Shown here: in pieces, positions 20,637-30,268 of the stretch
Numbering within the stretch: position 1 is the stretch's first letter
Layout: each line of letters starts with the position of its first letter
NCBI RefSeq assembly: GCF_947241705.1
Contig: NC_079270.1
Coordinates: forward strand, 682,001 to 746,000
Length of the DNA: 64,000 nucleotides
Direction of reading: 5' to 3'
Source of the DNA: Saccharomyces mikatae IFO 1815
Taxonomy: Eukaryota; Ascomycota; Saccharomycetes; Saccharomycetales; Saccharomycetaceae
Position numbers and translations under genes: made by a program
The notes under the pieces: model-generated
The model's input: the letters and a program-made list of their open reading frames with translations, nothing else
Told to the model about the DNA's origin: nothing
Databases searched by the model: none

Positions 20637-20969
20637 TGTTGTAATATAAATCAACTATCATCTACTAACTAGTATTTACGTTACTAGTATATTATCATAT
20701 ACGGTATTAGAAGATGACGCAAATGATGAGAAATAGTCATCTAAATTAGTGGAAGCTGAAACGCAAGGATTGATAATGTAATAGGATCAATGAATAACAA
20801 CATATAAAACGATGATGATAATATTTATAGAATTGTGTAGAATTGCAGATTCACTTTTATGGATTCCTAAATCCCTGAGGAGAACTTCTAGTATATCTAC
20901 ATACCTAATATTATTGCCTTATTAAAAGATGAAATCCCAAAAATTACATCAGAATCAACTCTTATCTCA
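20637..20969 (+). mobile_element. Delta solo LTR (Ty1/Ty2 type), near full length
   Basis: A 333-base LTR beginning TGTTG and ending TCTCA, closely similar throughout to the S. cerevisiae delta of Ty1/Ty2 as I remember it. It sits inside the older delta and is flanked by GATGA (left) and GATAA (right), a probable five-base target duplication with one difference. It is a solo LTR, as left by recombination between the two ends of a full element. It looks comparatively young and whole. Confidence 0.85.
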
Positions 20970-21065
20970 GATAACTTTCTCGCAATTCTTATGCCATCTT
21001 CTTATATCTGTACATAATAATATACAAGAAACGTGTTTACTAGTCGACAGATAAGAGTCGGTTCT

Positions 21066-21784
21066 TGAGAGATTGGTAAATTTTGAGATGATTGTTGGGA
21101 TTCCATTGTTTGATAAAGGCAATAATATTAGGTATGTAGATATACTAGAAGTTCTCCTCCAGGATATAGGAATCCAATAAATGGAACTCGTAATTCTACA
21201 CAATTCTGTATATGCTTTGATTGTCATTTTATATGTTGTCAGTCATTATCCTATTACATTATCAATCCTTGCATTTCAGCTTCCACTTATTTCGATGACC
21301 GCTTCTTGTTGATAATTAGTAGTTTAGTAAGTTGTAATAATTAAGAATAGTCGTTCCTTCTTAATCTATATAAGAGAGGTATATAAAACACACGCTGATT
21401 GGGTGTATTAAACCAAAAGGTTCAGACATAAATCAGAGTGTTGATGATAAGAATTTAGTGTTAACTCATCTTCTTATATACTAAGTTCTGGACAATTAAT
21501 AGATCTTTATCTTATTAGTGCAGGAAATTCTATAATTAGAATTTCCCTACTCCATTTAAATTGGTATCACCATAAGAATGTTAGTATTAATTTACTCAAC
21601 ATCATTAGTATCATGTTAAAGAATGTTCGTCATCAACTACAACAATTTATATGAATAAATGTATAGTGGTAATCACTTATTCCAACACTTCTCATAACTT
21701 ATGTCATCTTATAACACCGTATATGATAATGTACTAGTAGTATGACTACTAGTTGATAGACGATAGTTGATTTTCATTCCAACA
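21066..21784 (-). mobile_element. Second delta solo LTR, itself interrupted by another LTR
   Basis: A minus-orientation delta whose two parts (21066-21306 and about 21693-21784) join into a normal delta order across the inserted 381-base LTR. The outer flanks are GTTCT on both sides (21061-21065 and 21785-21789), a five-base target duplication lying within the last bases of the older host delta. The right end has the standard TTCCAACA terminus. It is therefore younger than the host delta and older than the LTR it contains. Confidence 0.8.
21307..21687 (-). mobile_element. Solo LTR of a non-delta, non-sigma Ty family (Ty4/Tsu4-like size)
   Basis: A 381-base element bounded by TGTTG and CCAACA and flanked on both sides by CTTCT, a perfect five-base target duplication (21302-21306 and 21688-21692). 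Read on the minus strand it starts TGTTGGAATAAG, as yeast Ty LTRs do, but the interior matches neither delta nor sigma. Its length is close to the roughly 371 bases of a Ty4 tau LTR. I do not recall the Tsu4 LTR well enough to name it, so the family is left open. It is the innermost and probably youngest member of the nest. The termini and duplication look whole. Confidence 0.75.
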
Positions 21785-21874
21785 GTTCTTATTTCAGCAT
21801 TCTAACCCTAACAGATTAAACTTCGTTAAATTAATATATAATATAATGAGACCTATCAGGTCATTCAAATTAGC

Positions 21875-21946
21875 AGCGCCGTGGCGCAGTGGAAGCGCGC
21901 AGGGCTCATAACCCTGATGTCCTCGGATCGAAACCGAGCGGCGCTA
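21875..21946 (+). tRNA. IMT1: Initiator tRNA-Met (CAU)
   Basis: A 72-base gene without intron that folds as the yeast initiator: acceptor stem AGCGCCG pairs with CGGCGCT, the discriminator is A, the anticodon is CAT, and the T loop is the initiator form ATCGAAA rather than TTCRA. Internal promoters: box A (GTGGCGCAGTGG) and box B (GGATCGAAACC). It matches the S. cerevisiae initiator as I recall it. IMT1 is assigned because that copy lies on chromosome XV; the four initiator genes cannot be told apart by sequence. It serves as the Pol III landmark for the LTR cluster upstream. PEX27 begins 152 bases downstream. Confidence 0.97.
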
Positions 21947-21947
21947 A

Positions 21948-21952
21948 TTTTT
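21948..21952 (+). terminator. Pol III terminator of the initiator tRNA gene
   Basis: A run of five T on the coding strand begins two bases after the mature 3' end of the tRNA, as expected for RNA polymerase III. A second T run at 21962-21966 may act as backup. Confidence 0.8.
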
Positions 21953-22098
21953 ATATTCGCCCTTTTTCTGTTTTTTCACTTTTATTTTATTCTTAGGATT
22001 GGCACATTTGATCTTATACTAACGAAGGAATACTTTAGAAGAGAGTTTGATTGGAAGAGAGATTATGTCCTTAATTTCAATCCAGAATTTTTTTAATT

Positions 22099-23226
22099 AT
22101 GGCTTCTGATTCTGTTGGTACAGATATAAGTGGCTCCGGTTCGATAGAGAGAGAGTCTGACGAATCATGGGAGCTCTTGAAGAGAGAGTTTAATACATTA
22201 TTCAGTAATTTGAGAATAGACAATAAAGTAGAACATAATCTTACCGACAACGAAAGAGAAATCAGTCGAGAGCCAATTGTTTTACAAGATCGTGACGACT
22301 CAGATTTACCGGATCGAAGAAGTGATGCTATTATCACTGAGGCTGCTCATGACAGATGCTTCAATCAAGTTTCTGATTCTCTGAAAATGAAGAATAGCAA
22401 TTTCCAAAAAATCCAGCTTTCAAAACTTATTTTCAATTCCCTTGAAGGCAAAGAAGTTTGTTCGAAAATCTTCCAACACACACTAGGCTTACTAAGTTTA
22501 CTGCTATGGAGAACAAAGATACGAGTACCGTATTTTTCCTCAAAAGTACGATATATCATTCTGCAATTGAGTTTATTCCGATACTGTTTAAGATTTGGAA
22601 ACTTTGCGATTGATGTTTATCGAATTATCAAAAAATTTCATCAATTAAGGGAAATGAAGAAATCTCACTGCCAGGAGGGACCATTTTTATTCTTTTTAAG
22701 AAAGCTTCGGTTTCGTGACATTATTGAAACCTTTTACAGTTTGACAGATGAGTTGATATTATTCCATAAGCTGCATTCAATGTTCACTAAAACGAACACG
22801 TTACATACAAATACCAATAGACTGATAAGGTGCATAAAAAAACAGCACTATGTCCTATGGGAAATTTTAAATATTCTTGCTATGAATAAGAGTATTCAAC
22901 AATGGCAACAACTAATCAGAGATGAAATTTATTTGAGCATGTTCAATACCAGCGATAATTCCATAAAGGACCACAATTTAAAGTATGAACTACTTGCTAA
23001 TAACAAAAATATCTTGAAATTACAGAAAAATAATATTACATTGGATTTTTATAAGATAATACTGAACCTAATGTCTAATCTAATTAATATCAAAGGAAAA
23101 AGGGAACAATTTAAAGCAGGGCTGGCTTACGAGATCATTACAGCTGGTTCCGGGGTTGCCGAGCTGGTGAGGCTTTGGAACCAAGCTAAAGTGACTCTGA
23201 TGAAACAATACACAGGCGCTGCTTGA
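22099..23226 (+). CDS. PEX27: Peroxisome division factor, Pex11 family
   Basis: Protein of 375 residues (376 in S. cerevisiae) of the Pex11/Pex25/Pex27 family, peripheral to the peroxisomal membrane and controlling peroxisome size and number. The N-terminal 110 residues are polar and diverged. The conserved Pex11-like part runs from about 115 (LEGKEVCSKIFQHTLGLLSLLL) to the C-terminus, including FRYCLRFGNFAIDVYRIIKKF near 157-178. The C-terminal block with ELVRLWNQAKVT is near 354-366. The start is the ATG matching the S. cerevisiae N-terminus (ESWELLKREFNTLF follows at about residue 23). It converges on TOA1. Confidence 0.93.
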   Translation: MASDSVGTDISGSGSIERESDESWELLKREFNTLFSNLRIDNKVEHNLTDNEREISREPIVLQDRDDSDLPDRRSDAIITEAAHDRCFNQVSDSLKMKNSNFQKIQLSKLIFNSLEGKEVCSKIFQHTLGLLSLLLWRTKIRVPYFSSKVRYIILQLSLFRYCLRFGNFAIDVYRIIKKFHQLREMKKSHCQEGPFLFFLRKLRFRDIIETFYSLTDELILFHKLHSMFTKTNTLHTNTNRLIRCIKKQHYVLWEILNILAMNKSIQQWQQLIRDEIYLSMFNTSDNSIKDHNLKYELLANNKNILKLQKNNITLDFYKIILNLMSNLINIKGKREQFKAGLAYEIITAGSGVAELVRLWNQAKVTLMKQYTGAA

Positions 23227-23352
23227 TAACAAGTGGCTAGATGGATTCATTTCTTGCTCTTCTCTTTTTTCCCTTTTTTTTTGGTTTTTTTTAGTTTGTT
23301 ATTATAGTACTAGTATATACAATCTTTTTCTTCTTTACTTCTAAAGATTTAA

Positions 23353-24198
23353 TTATACCCATTCTGCTTCCACCTGAGCTTTTTGAAATGTATAGTCATT
23401 TCTATTGATGGTAACCACACCATCTTTCAAACTACATTTCCATCTTGCTTTTGTCCTTGTAACTTTGTCATATAGGCACAGCATTAAATTCTCATCTGGC
23501 CCATCTTCTTCACCCTCCGAGATTAGATAGTCGTCATCGGAATCATCTAGTTCTGAGCCGACCTCATCTGTATCTAATAATGCACTTCTTTTTTCCTTCT
23601 TTGCTTGTAATTTAACTTGCTCTATCTGTTCCTTTTCCTTCCGACTTTTCTCCACATCCTCTTCCTTCTTCTCGTCCTCACCATCTATATGATCAACAGT
23701 ATTTATATTAGCGTTTTCAATTGTTAATTCTATTTCAGGTTTTACTTCAATTCTGGCTCCACTATTTGCGTCTACATTGGTGTTAGCGCCCGGGTTCGCG
23801 TTCGAGGTGGTATCTGGTTTATTATTTACTTCCCCTCTACTATTATCAATATTAGTCTCTCCAGAGTGGGATATGTTGTTATTGGAATTGATGTTTGGCA
23901 AAATTAAACCTTCGTTGCCAGCATTTTCCTCCTTGATATTGAACTCGTTAGAACTTATATTGGGAGTAGCAAGATTAAAATTCAAATCATTCTGTACACC
24001 GTTGACGGTTCCCTCATTGAACTGATTATCCCATGAAAAAGTGGACACTTTCGTCTCTGTGAGCTTTTTTTGCCAGATGTTTTTCAGGTCTTGTAAAGTT
24101 TGTTCATCTATACCTGCATTTTCAAAATCCTCTCTCACTTCGTTCACCACCGATTCCACAATAATTTCGTACGCTCTGCTGGCCTCTGCATTCGACAT
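23353..24198 (-). CDS. TOA1: TFIIA large subunit
   Basis: Large subunit of general transcription factor TFIIA, which stabilises TBP on DNA together with Toa2. It has 281 residues from the MSNAEASR start (286 in S. cerevisiae). Residues 4 to about 55 form the four-helix-bundle half. The middle is Asn/Thr-rich and acidic, and probably disordered. The acidic run LDDSDDDYLISEGEEDGPDE is near 215-235. The last 45 residues make the beta-barrel half that contacts TBP and Toa2, including KARWKCSLKDGVV. The frame is open upstream, with an in-frame ATG 29 codons earlier (24285). I chose 24198 because family similarity starts there. It converges on PEX27 and diverges from SLK19. Confidence 0.94.
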   Translation of the reverse strand: MSNAEASRAYEIIVESVVNEVREDFENAGIDEQTLQDLKNIWQKKLTETKVSTFSWDNQFNEGTVNGVQNDLNFNLATPNISSNEFNIKEENAGNEGLILPNINSNNNISHSGETNIDNSRGEVNNKPDTTSNANPGANTNVDANSGARIEVKPEIELTIENANINTVDHIDGEDEKKEEDVEKSRKEKEQIEQVKLQAKKEKRSALLDTDEVGSELDDSDDDYLISEGEEDGPDENLMLCLYDKVTRTKARWKCSLKDGVVTINRNDYTFQKAQVEAEWV

Positions 24199-24514
24199 GA
24201 CGTCCAATGAATTTTCTTCTCTGTGATCTGACCTCTGTACTACTATCGCTTTTATTTTCTGGGCTTGCCCCCGATAATATGCCATATGGCTTTATCCATC
24301 TTGTTCTCCTTTAGGCTCTTCACTTTTCTTCAAGAGTTTCACGTCATACTCTACGAAGCTTTTCGCGTTAATTAATGACAATTATTTATTTATTTATAAT
24401 TCAGAATTAACGATGAGTTCTTGTTTTATATTCTGTTCAATCACCCCAGCCTAAAGTGCACCATTGACGTTAAAAACAGAGCTTGGAAGAAATTTTTGGG
24501 ATAAATCATATTCA
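24199..24514. promoter_or_regulatory. TOA1-SLK19 divergent promoter
   Basis: A shared upstream region of 316 bases, AT-rich around 24365-24410. It contains the in-frame upstream ATG of TOA1 and 17 upstream codons in frame with SLK19 that lack an ATG. No recognised factor site. Confidence 0.5.
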
Positions 24515-27004
24515 ATGGACGAATTGCCTACTACTCCGGTTAGGCTTATTTTAGGGCAGTCTCAACAACACGAACGGGAATCAGAAAACCGTTTGAAGGA
24601 ACGCAATTCACGCTCATTTCATTCTCTTTCAAATGCAGATATTCCAGCTGAATCAAACTCCAGCTTTATTTCGCCTGGATCCTCTCAGTTTGTTGTACAT
24701 CCTCAAGAATCGCTGAATCAGAAGGAAGATCTCCAAGAAGATTCGGACCTCTCGATTGATTATGGTAGAACACCTGCTCGTAACAACAATAATAACACCA
24801 ATCCACTAGAGAAGATCGACATAAACAAAATGTTTGATGATGATAAATCTGATGTAGGCCTCAATCATGATAATGAAAATGCCAATAGGACTGATAAACA
24901 TGTCCTTGAATTGAATTATTCTCCCATCAGAGTTGAAATGAACTCTCCAGAAAAGCAAAGCGACAAAGGTACAGATAAAGATGAAAATGATAAAGAAAGT
25001 AGTCATATAAATAAAAAACTGAAATTGCAGCTAGAATCGGTACCTGATTTGAAACAAATCTCCACTGAAGGTGCTGCTAAGGATAAAGAAGAAATAATGT
25101 CATCACCCATGGCAATTGATATGATTGATACAAATATAAGTCCGAATAAATTTATAATGAACGATGGAGTTGCAAGAAACGATAGTTTCAACATTAATAC
25201 GGATAAACTCAACCTAGAAAATGAAATCAATGAGAAACAGGAAGAGGAGGATTTTATAAAATCGAACAGCAACAATGCTGTTAATACTGATAATGATGAT
25301 AACGACAAGGAGTACGAAGAAAATGATATAACAAACTCCCATATAAACAGACTCACACCTTTGTATGAGACTTCTGTAAGGGACTTGAATTATAATGAAA
25401 ATGAAAGGAATCACTGCGGTGATGATAGTAAACTTGATGTGAGACATGATAATTTTCAGATTGTTGCGAGAAGAAACGAGGAACTAACTGACCAAATATA
25501 CCATCTAAATCAAAAGGTGAACACTTTGATTTCCCAAAATGAATCAATATCTTTTCAGTATGAAAAATTAAACAAAAATCACCAACAGTTAATAGATTCA
25601 TCAAATGAAAAGGTTGAGAAGCTAAGTACTGAAAGGGAGAACAACATTAGCAAGGTAGAAAAATTCAAGAAAAGGATCAAAGAGTTGAATACGGAAATCA
25701 AGGTATTGAACTCCAACCAGAAAATACTGCAAGAAAAATATGATGATTCAATTACTGATTTAAATAATTTAAGGAGCGAGCATGAAAACACTGTTAACAC
25801 TTTGCATATAAATGAGAAAAATTTAAATGAGAAGAATGTAGAGCTAGAGAACGTGAAGGAGGAATTAAGAACTAATGTTGATAAATTATCCGAATATCAA
25901 GCCATGGTGAATGAATTGAACTCTTGCATTACGGAACTGAACGATAAGATTGAATCTACCAACATTGTTTTGAAGTCTAAAGAAACAGAATTAGATAATT
26001 TAAAATTAAGCTTAAAAGAAACCTTATCGATTTCTAAAGATTTTAATGACTCAGAGCTTGTAACACAACTCAATGAACTAATATCTACAAAGAATAGCTT
26101 ACAACTTGAACTAAATGATTTGAATAACCTTAATAGTGATAATTTGAAGACATTACAAGATAAATTGATTGAAAATGAGAACACATTAAGACTGAAAGAT
26201 GCCGAGATGGATTCGTTGAATAATGAATTGAATGAGTTGAAAAAACAAATCGCTTCGAAAGATGATGAATTTAAGATATGGCAGAGCAAGTACGAAAACG
26301 TAGAAGATGAAGCTAAAATACGTAATGCTGAAGTTACGGAGTTAAACAGAGATATTGACGATTTGAGAGAATCTAACTTGCATTTACAGGAAACGATTAC
26401 CGAACTAGAAAATAAAGTCCATGACTTGGAAAATGAATATGACTTGGAGAAAGAAAACTTCGAGAAGACTTCATTAGAATTAGAGAGCCTACAATTAAAG
26501 AACAGTAACATTCAAGCTGAGCATATCAAAGAATTAGAAAATCTTCATGAGAACCTTATGTCACTTCAAAATGAGTTAAAATTTTCTTCCGACAGAATAG
26601 CGACCTTAACGAAAGAAAATGAAATATTGAAGGAACAAAATAACAGTAATAATAACAGTGTTACTTTAAGCAATAATCAAAAGGATAAAGATGATGAACA
26701 AATCAAGTTACTGAGGAAACAACTACAAGATTGGAAAGAAAAATATGAGGCGAAAGAAAAAGACACAAATAAAAGGTTAAAGTTATTAGCAGAAGATTTA
26801 TATATCCAGTATTCGTCTAAACACGAACAAAAGGTCAAGCTATTGAAAAAAGGTTATGAAAATAAATTTCAGAGCAAATTTGACCAGCTGAATTTAGAAA
26901 ATAAATCACTATCAGAAGAAATTGAGCAACTAAAGAAGCAATTGGATTCTGAAAGAAAAGAAAAACAGGATTTACTCAAACTATTAGAAAATGAGAAAAA
27001 ATAA
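24515..27004 (+). CDS. SLK19: Kinetochore and spindle-midzone protein Slk19
   Basis: Protein of 829 residues (821 in S. cerevisiae), a kinetochore-associated and anaphase-midzone protein, substrate of separase and part of the FEAR pathway of mitotic exit. The conserved N-terminus DELPTTPVRLILGQ defines the start at 24515. Residues about 20-320 are polar, Asn/Asp/Ser-rich and probably disordered. From about 330 to the end there is a nearly continuous Glu/Lys/Leu/Asn heptad-type coiled coil, with a basic patch near 750-785 and a break of Asn/Ser around 710-720. It converges on LIP5. Confidence 0.95.
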   Translation: MDELPTTPVRLILGQSQQHERESENRLKERNSRSFHSLSNADIPAESNSSFISPGSSQFVVHPQESLNQKEDLQEDSDLSIDYGRTPARNNNNNTNPLEKIDINKMFDDDKSDVGLNHDNENANRTDKHVLELNYSPIRVEMNSPEKQSDKGTDKDENDKESSHINKKLKLQLESVPDLKQISTEGAAKDKEEIMSSPMAIDMIDTNISPNKFIMNDGVARNDSFNINTDKLNLENEINEKQEEEDFIKSNSNNAVNTDNDDNDKEYEENDITNSHINRLTPLYETSVRDLNYNENERNHCGDDSKLDVRHDNFQIVARRNEELTDQIYHLNQKVNTLISQNESISFQYEKLNKNHQQLIDSSNEKVEKLSTERENNISKVEKFKKRIKELNTEIKVLNSNQKILQEKYDDSITDLNNLRSEHENTVNTLHINEKNLNEKNVELENVKEELRTNVDKLSEYQAMVNELNSCITELNDKIESTNIVLKSKETELDNLKLSLKETLSISKDFNDSELVTQLNELISTKNSLQLELNDLNNLNSDNLKTLQDKLIENENTLRLKDAEMDSLNNELNELKKQIASKDDEFKIWQSKYENVEDEAKIRNAEVTELNRDIDDLRESNLHLQETITELENKVHDLENEYDLEKENFEKTSLELESLQLKNSNIQAEHIKELENLHENLMSLQNELKFSSDRIATLTKENEILKEQNNSNNNSVTLSNNQKDKDDEQIKLLRKQLQDWKEKYEAKEKDTNKRLKLLAEDLYIQYSSKHEQKVKLLKKGYENKFQSKFDQLNLENKSLSEEIEQLKKQLDSERKEKQDLLKLLENEKK

Positions 27005-27254
27005 ATATATTCTTCTTCTGCATTTGTATCTTTTCCTATGACGTATATGTCAGAAAATACAATATTAAGGATCACATCATAAATTTACAAATGCGCATCG
27101 CAAATTCGAAATGTTTCCTATTTTTTTCTGTATTAATTGTGCAAGAAAACATAATAACCATAAAATAAATATAATACAAGATATAAATAAATAATGAAAC
27201 AAGCAAAGGAGTTATAGTCACTGCCGCAATGTTTTTCTTTCTATTGGTGTGCTT

Positions 27255-28502
27255 CTATTTCATGTTTCTTTTATTTAAAACATTTTCGATAAATGCTTCA
27301 CCAGCCTTATAGGAAGATCTTACTAGAGGTCCAGAAGCACAATACGAGAATCCCATTTCTAAAGCCTTTTCTTTCCAATAGTCAAACTTTTCAGGTTTTA
27401 CGTATTCTACAACTTTCATATGTCTTTTGGTTGGCCTCATATACTGACCAAACGTAACAACATCACATTGGATATCACGTAAATCCTTTAAAGTTTGGAT
27501 TATTTGCTCATCAGTTTCTCCCAAACCCAGCATAATTGAGGTTTTAGTAATTAGTGATGGAACTGTAGCTTTTGCCCTTTTTAGGACACTCAAAGACTGT
27601 CTATAAGTAGCCCTCCTGTCTCTGACATGCGGTGTTAGTAGTTCTACTGTCTCTAAATTATGTGCGTAGACATCAAGTCCACTTTGTGCCATGACGTCCA
27701 CCATCTTTAAATCACCTCTAAAATCACCAGAAAGAGTCTCCACGAGGGTCTTTGGTGCCTTCTGCTTAATTCTGCGAACCGTTTCAGCCAAATGATTGGC
27801 ACCACCATCAATCAAATCGTCTCTATCTACGGTAGTTAGCACAACATAACCTAACCCCCATCTTTTGATAGCTTCGGCAGTATTTTCGGGTTCCATCGGG
27901 TCTGGTCTACTAGGCGTTCTATTGGTCTTCACAGAGCAAAACCTACACCCACGAGTGCAGGTGTCACCTAGTAGCATAATTGTTGCTGTTGCCTTAGACT
28001 TATCTTTCCCTCCCCAACATTCACCAATATTGGGGCATCTCGCCTCTTCGCAAACAGTACTTAGCTTCAATTCTTTCACATCACCCTTCAGTTTATGATA
28101 ATTGGTACCTTTAGGGATAGGGACCTTAAGCCAACGAGGCAGTTTCTTGGCTTCCTCTGAATTCTGTCTTGCCCTCTCTAGAGGATCCAAGATCATGTTT
28201 GAAGCCTTTCCTGAAACAAAGTCCGCAAAAGATGGACCTAAATTAAGAGCATCCTTAAACTCTGTAATCCTTTTTCTGTTGCCCCTGCGTTTCTTCCCCG
28301 AAGAATCATCTGTTAACTGACTTGTTACATTTTCAACCTGAGTTGAGTTTCCAACTGGAACCCTAATATCAGCATTATCTGAATCAGTATTTAGTCCATT
28401 AGATCTTACTACCGGAGTTGCACTTGTTGCACGCCTAATAGTCGATGAAACCCATCTTGTATTTCTCCCAACAGATAGTACCTCAACAGTTTGTCTATAC
28501 AT
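27255..28502 (-). CDS. LIP5: Mitochondrial lipoyl synthase
   Basis: A radical-SAM enzyme that inserts two sulfurs into protein-bound octanoyl groups to make lipoate on mitochondrial 2-oxoacid dehydrogenases and the glycine-cleavage H protein. It has 415 residues from the MYRQTVEVL start (414 in S. cerevisiae). The N-terminus is Arg/Ser-rich, suiting a matrix presequence. Auxiliary iron-sulfur cysteines are Cys151, Cys156 and Cys162 ([12 protein letters not shown]). The radical-SAM motif CTRGCRFC holds Cys182, Cys186 and Cys189. The conserved RSSY near the C-terminus completes the family set. Upstream codons in frame lack an ATG. It diverges from MCA1 over 247 bases. Confidence 0.97.
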   Translation of the reverse strand: MYRQTVEVLSVGRNTRWVSSTIRRATSATPVVRSNGLNTDSDNADIRVPVGNSTQVENVTSQLTDDSSGKKRRGNRKRITEFKDALNLGPSFADFVSGKASNMILDPLERARQNSEEAKKLPRWLKVPIPKGTNYHKLKGDVKELKLSTVCEEARCPNIGECWGGKDKSKATATIMLLGDTCTRGCRFCSVKTNRTPSRPDPMEPENTAEAIKRWGLGYVVLTTVDRDDLIDGGANHLAETVRRIKQKAPKTLVETLSGDFRGDLKMVDVMAQSGLDVYAHNLETVELLTPHVRDRRATYRQSLSVLKRAKATVPSLITKTSIMLGLGETDEQIIQTLKDLRDIQCDVVTFGQYMRPTKRHMKVVEYVKPEKFDYWKEKALEMGFSYCASGPLVRSSYKAGEAFIENVLNKRNMK

Positions 28503-28749
28503 TGTTGCAGCCCAACTCTGTCTCCTAAACTTTAAATACTTCACTGACTTCGATACTCAATGTCTATCGAGTCTATTATGTATATATTAAAATATGGGCG
28601 CTTCTGCGTATGCTCGTTCGAGAAGAAGTCAGATTCCGGGTAACATAATTTGTTGGAAAAGAATGGCTTTGCATTAATAGGAGCTCAATTCGAAGACGAG
28701 TTTTGAAACTCATGAGAATAGCCAAAAGATACTGCCCAGAACTATAAAC

Positions 28750-30012
28750 ATGTATCCAGGCAGTGGACGTTACACCTATAATAATACTGATAGCAATAAT
28801 GGGTATCAACGTCCCATGGCACCTCCTCCTGGCCAACAATATGGGCAGCGATATGGGCAACAAAATGATCAGCAATATAACCAGCAATATGCTCCTCCTC
28901 CGGGTCCTCCGCCTAGGAACTATAACAGGCCTGTGTACCCTCCTCCTCAGTTTCAACAGGAACAAGCAGAGGCCCAGTTAAGCAACGGTTACAACAATCC
29001 TAATTTAACCGCATCTAATATGTATGGCCCTCCCCAGAATATGTCGCTTCCTCCACCCCAAACACAAACTATTCAGGGCGTAGACCAGCAATATCAGTAT
29101 TCCCAATGTACTGGGCGCAGAAAAGCTTTGATTATCGGTATCAACTACATAGGTTCGAGAAATCAGCTACGTGGTTGTATCAATGATGCTCATAACATCT
29201 TCAATTTTCTGACTAATGGGTACGGTTATAAGTCAGATGACATTGTCATATTAACAGATGATCAAAACGATTTGGTTAGGGTTCCTACCAGGGCTAATAT
29301 GATCAGAGCCATGCAATGGTTGGTTAAGGGTGCACAACCCAACGATTCTTTGTTCCTTCATTACTCTGGACATGGTGGACAGACCGAGGATTTAGATGGA
29401 GACGAAGAAGACGGGATGGATGATGTTATATATCCGGTTGATTTTGAAACTCAAGGACCCATTATCGACGACGAAATGCACGATATAATGGTGAAGCCCT
29501 TACAACAGGGTGTTAGACTGACGGCCTTGTTCGATTCCTGTCATTCAGGTACAGTATTGGATCTGCCATATACATATTCCACTAAGGGGATTATCAAGGA
29601 ACCCAATATTTGGAAGGATGTAGGCCAGGATGGGCTTCAGGCTGCCATTTCATATGCTACAGGAAACAGGGCTGCTTTAATGGGATCTTTAGGTTCTATA
29701 TTCAAGACCGTCAAGGGGGGCATGGGCAACAATGTGGATAGAGAGCGCATCAAGCAGATTAAATTCTCGCCCGCAGATGTGGTCATGTTGTCGGGCTCCA
29801 AAGATAATCAAACTTCTGCTGATGCTGTCGAAGATGGTCAAAACACAGGTGCCATGTCGCACGCCTTTATCAAGGTGATGACTTTACAACCCCAGCAATC
29901 CTATTTGTCTCTTTTGCAAAACATGAGAAAGGAATTAGCTGCAAAGTATTCTCAAAAACCACAATTGTCATCGTCACATCCCATTGACGTCAATTTGCAA
30001 TTCATTATGTAA
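28750..30012 (+). CDS. MCA1: Metacaspase
   Basis: A Ca2+-dependent cysteine peptidase cleaving after Arg/Lys, linked to protein quality control, ageing and stress death. It has 420 residues against 432 in S. cerevisiae. Residues 1 to about 115 form a Gln/Asn/Tyr/Pro-rich prodomain with imperfect YGQQ repeats; its different repeat number accounts for the length difference. The p20-like domain carries the catalytic dyad His208 (HYSGHGG) and Cys264 (DSCHSG). The acidic loop [13 protein letters not shown] lies between them. The C-terminal half ends in [11 protein letters not shown]. All catalytic residues are intact. It converges on BFR1. Confidence 0.97.
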   Translation: MYPGSGRYTYNNTDSNNGYQRPMAPPPGQQYGQRYGQQNDQQYNQQYAPPPGPPPRNYNRPVYPPPQFQQEQAEAQLSNGYNNPNLTASNMYGPPQNMSLPPPQTQTIQGVDQQYQYSQCTGRRKALIIGINYIGSRNQLRGCINDAHNIFNFLTNGYGYKSDDIVILTDDQNDLVRVPTRANMIRAMQWLVKGAQPNDSLFLHYSGHGGQTEDLDGDEEDGMDDVIYPVDFETQGPIIDDEMHDIMVKPLQQGVRLTALFDSCHSGTVLDLPYTYSTKGIIKEPNIWKDVGQDGLQAAISYATGNRAALMGSLGSIFKTVKGGMGNNVDRERIKQIKFSPADVVMLSGSKDNQTSADAVEDGQNTGAMSHAFIKVMTLQPQQSYLSLLQNMRKELAAKYSQKPQLSSSHPIDVNLQFIM

Positions 30013-30268
30013 AAAGATATAGATGACGTATGTGTTTTCGGAGAAGTGCAGCATGAAATTTTATTCTTGTCTTATATAAAGCAGGAATAATCTAAGCTAT
30101 TAATTCTATATACATATAGGCAAAGATATATAGGGAATAAGCACTTTTGAAAATCAAACGATACGCTAGTAGTATAGTATATATACTAAGGGCAAAAAAG
30201 AACGATAACTTAACAAAAAAAATAAGGTACTGAAGAAAATTTCAAAAAAAATTCTCTCTAATTCAGCT

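Larger units (their letters stand above)
20401..21799 (-). mobile_element. Host delta LTR (oldest of the nest), split by two later LTRs
   Basis: A minus-orientation Ty1/Ty2 delta solo LTR, readable as three collinear pieces: about 20401-20636, about 20970-21065 and about 21785-21799. The gaps are filled by a plus-orientation delta and by another delta. The pieces follow delta order across both insertions, which is why I treat them as one element. It is the most worn copy, so the oldest. Its right end lies 75 bases upstream of the tRNA gene, inside the window Ty1-type integrases favour. The left edge is uncertain by about 20 bases. No internal Ty sequence is present. Confidence 0.7.

Noticed and set aside
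20967-21227. Minus-strand 86-codon frame
   Set aside because: It lies entirely inside Ty LTR sequence, which does not code.
21881-22096. Plus-strand frame starting inside the tRNA gene
   Set aside because: It begins in tRNA sequence and runs into the PEX27 leader; the PEX27 start at 22099 is supported by homology.
25897-26511. Minus-strand 204-codon frame
   Set aside because: Shadow of the SLK19 coiled coil with the same Ser/Phe/Leu artefact composition.
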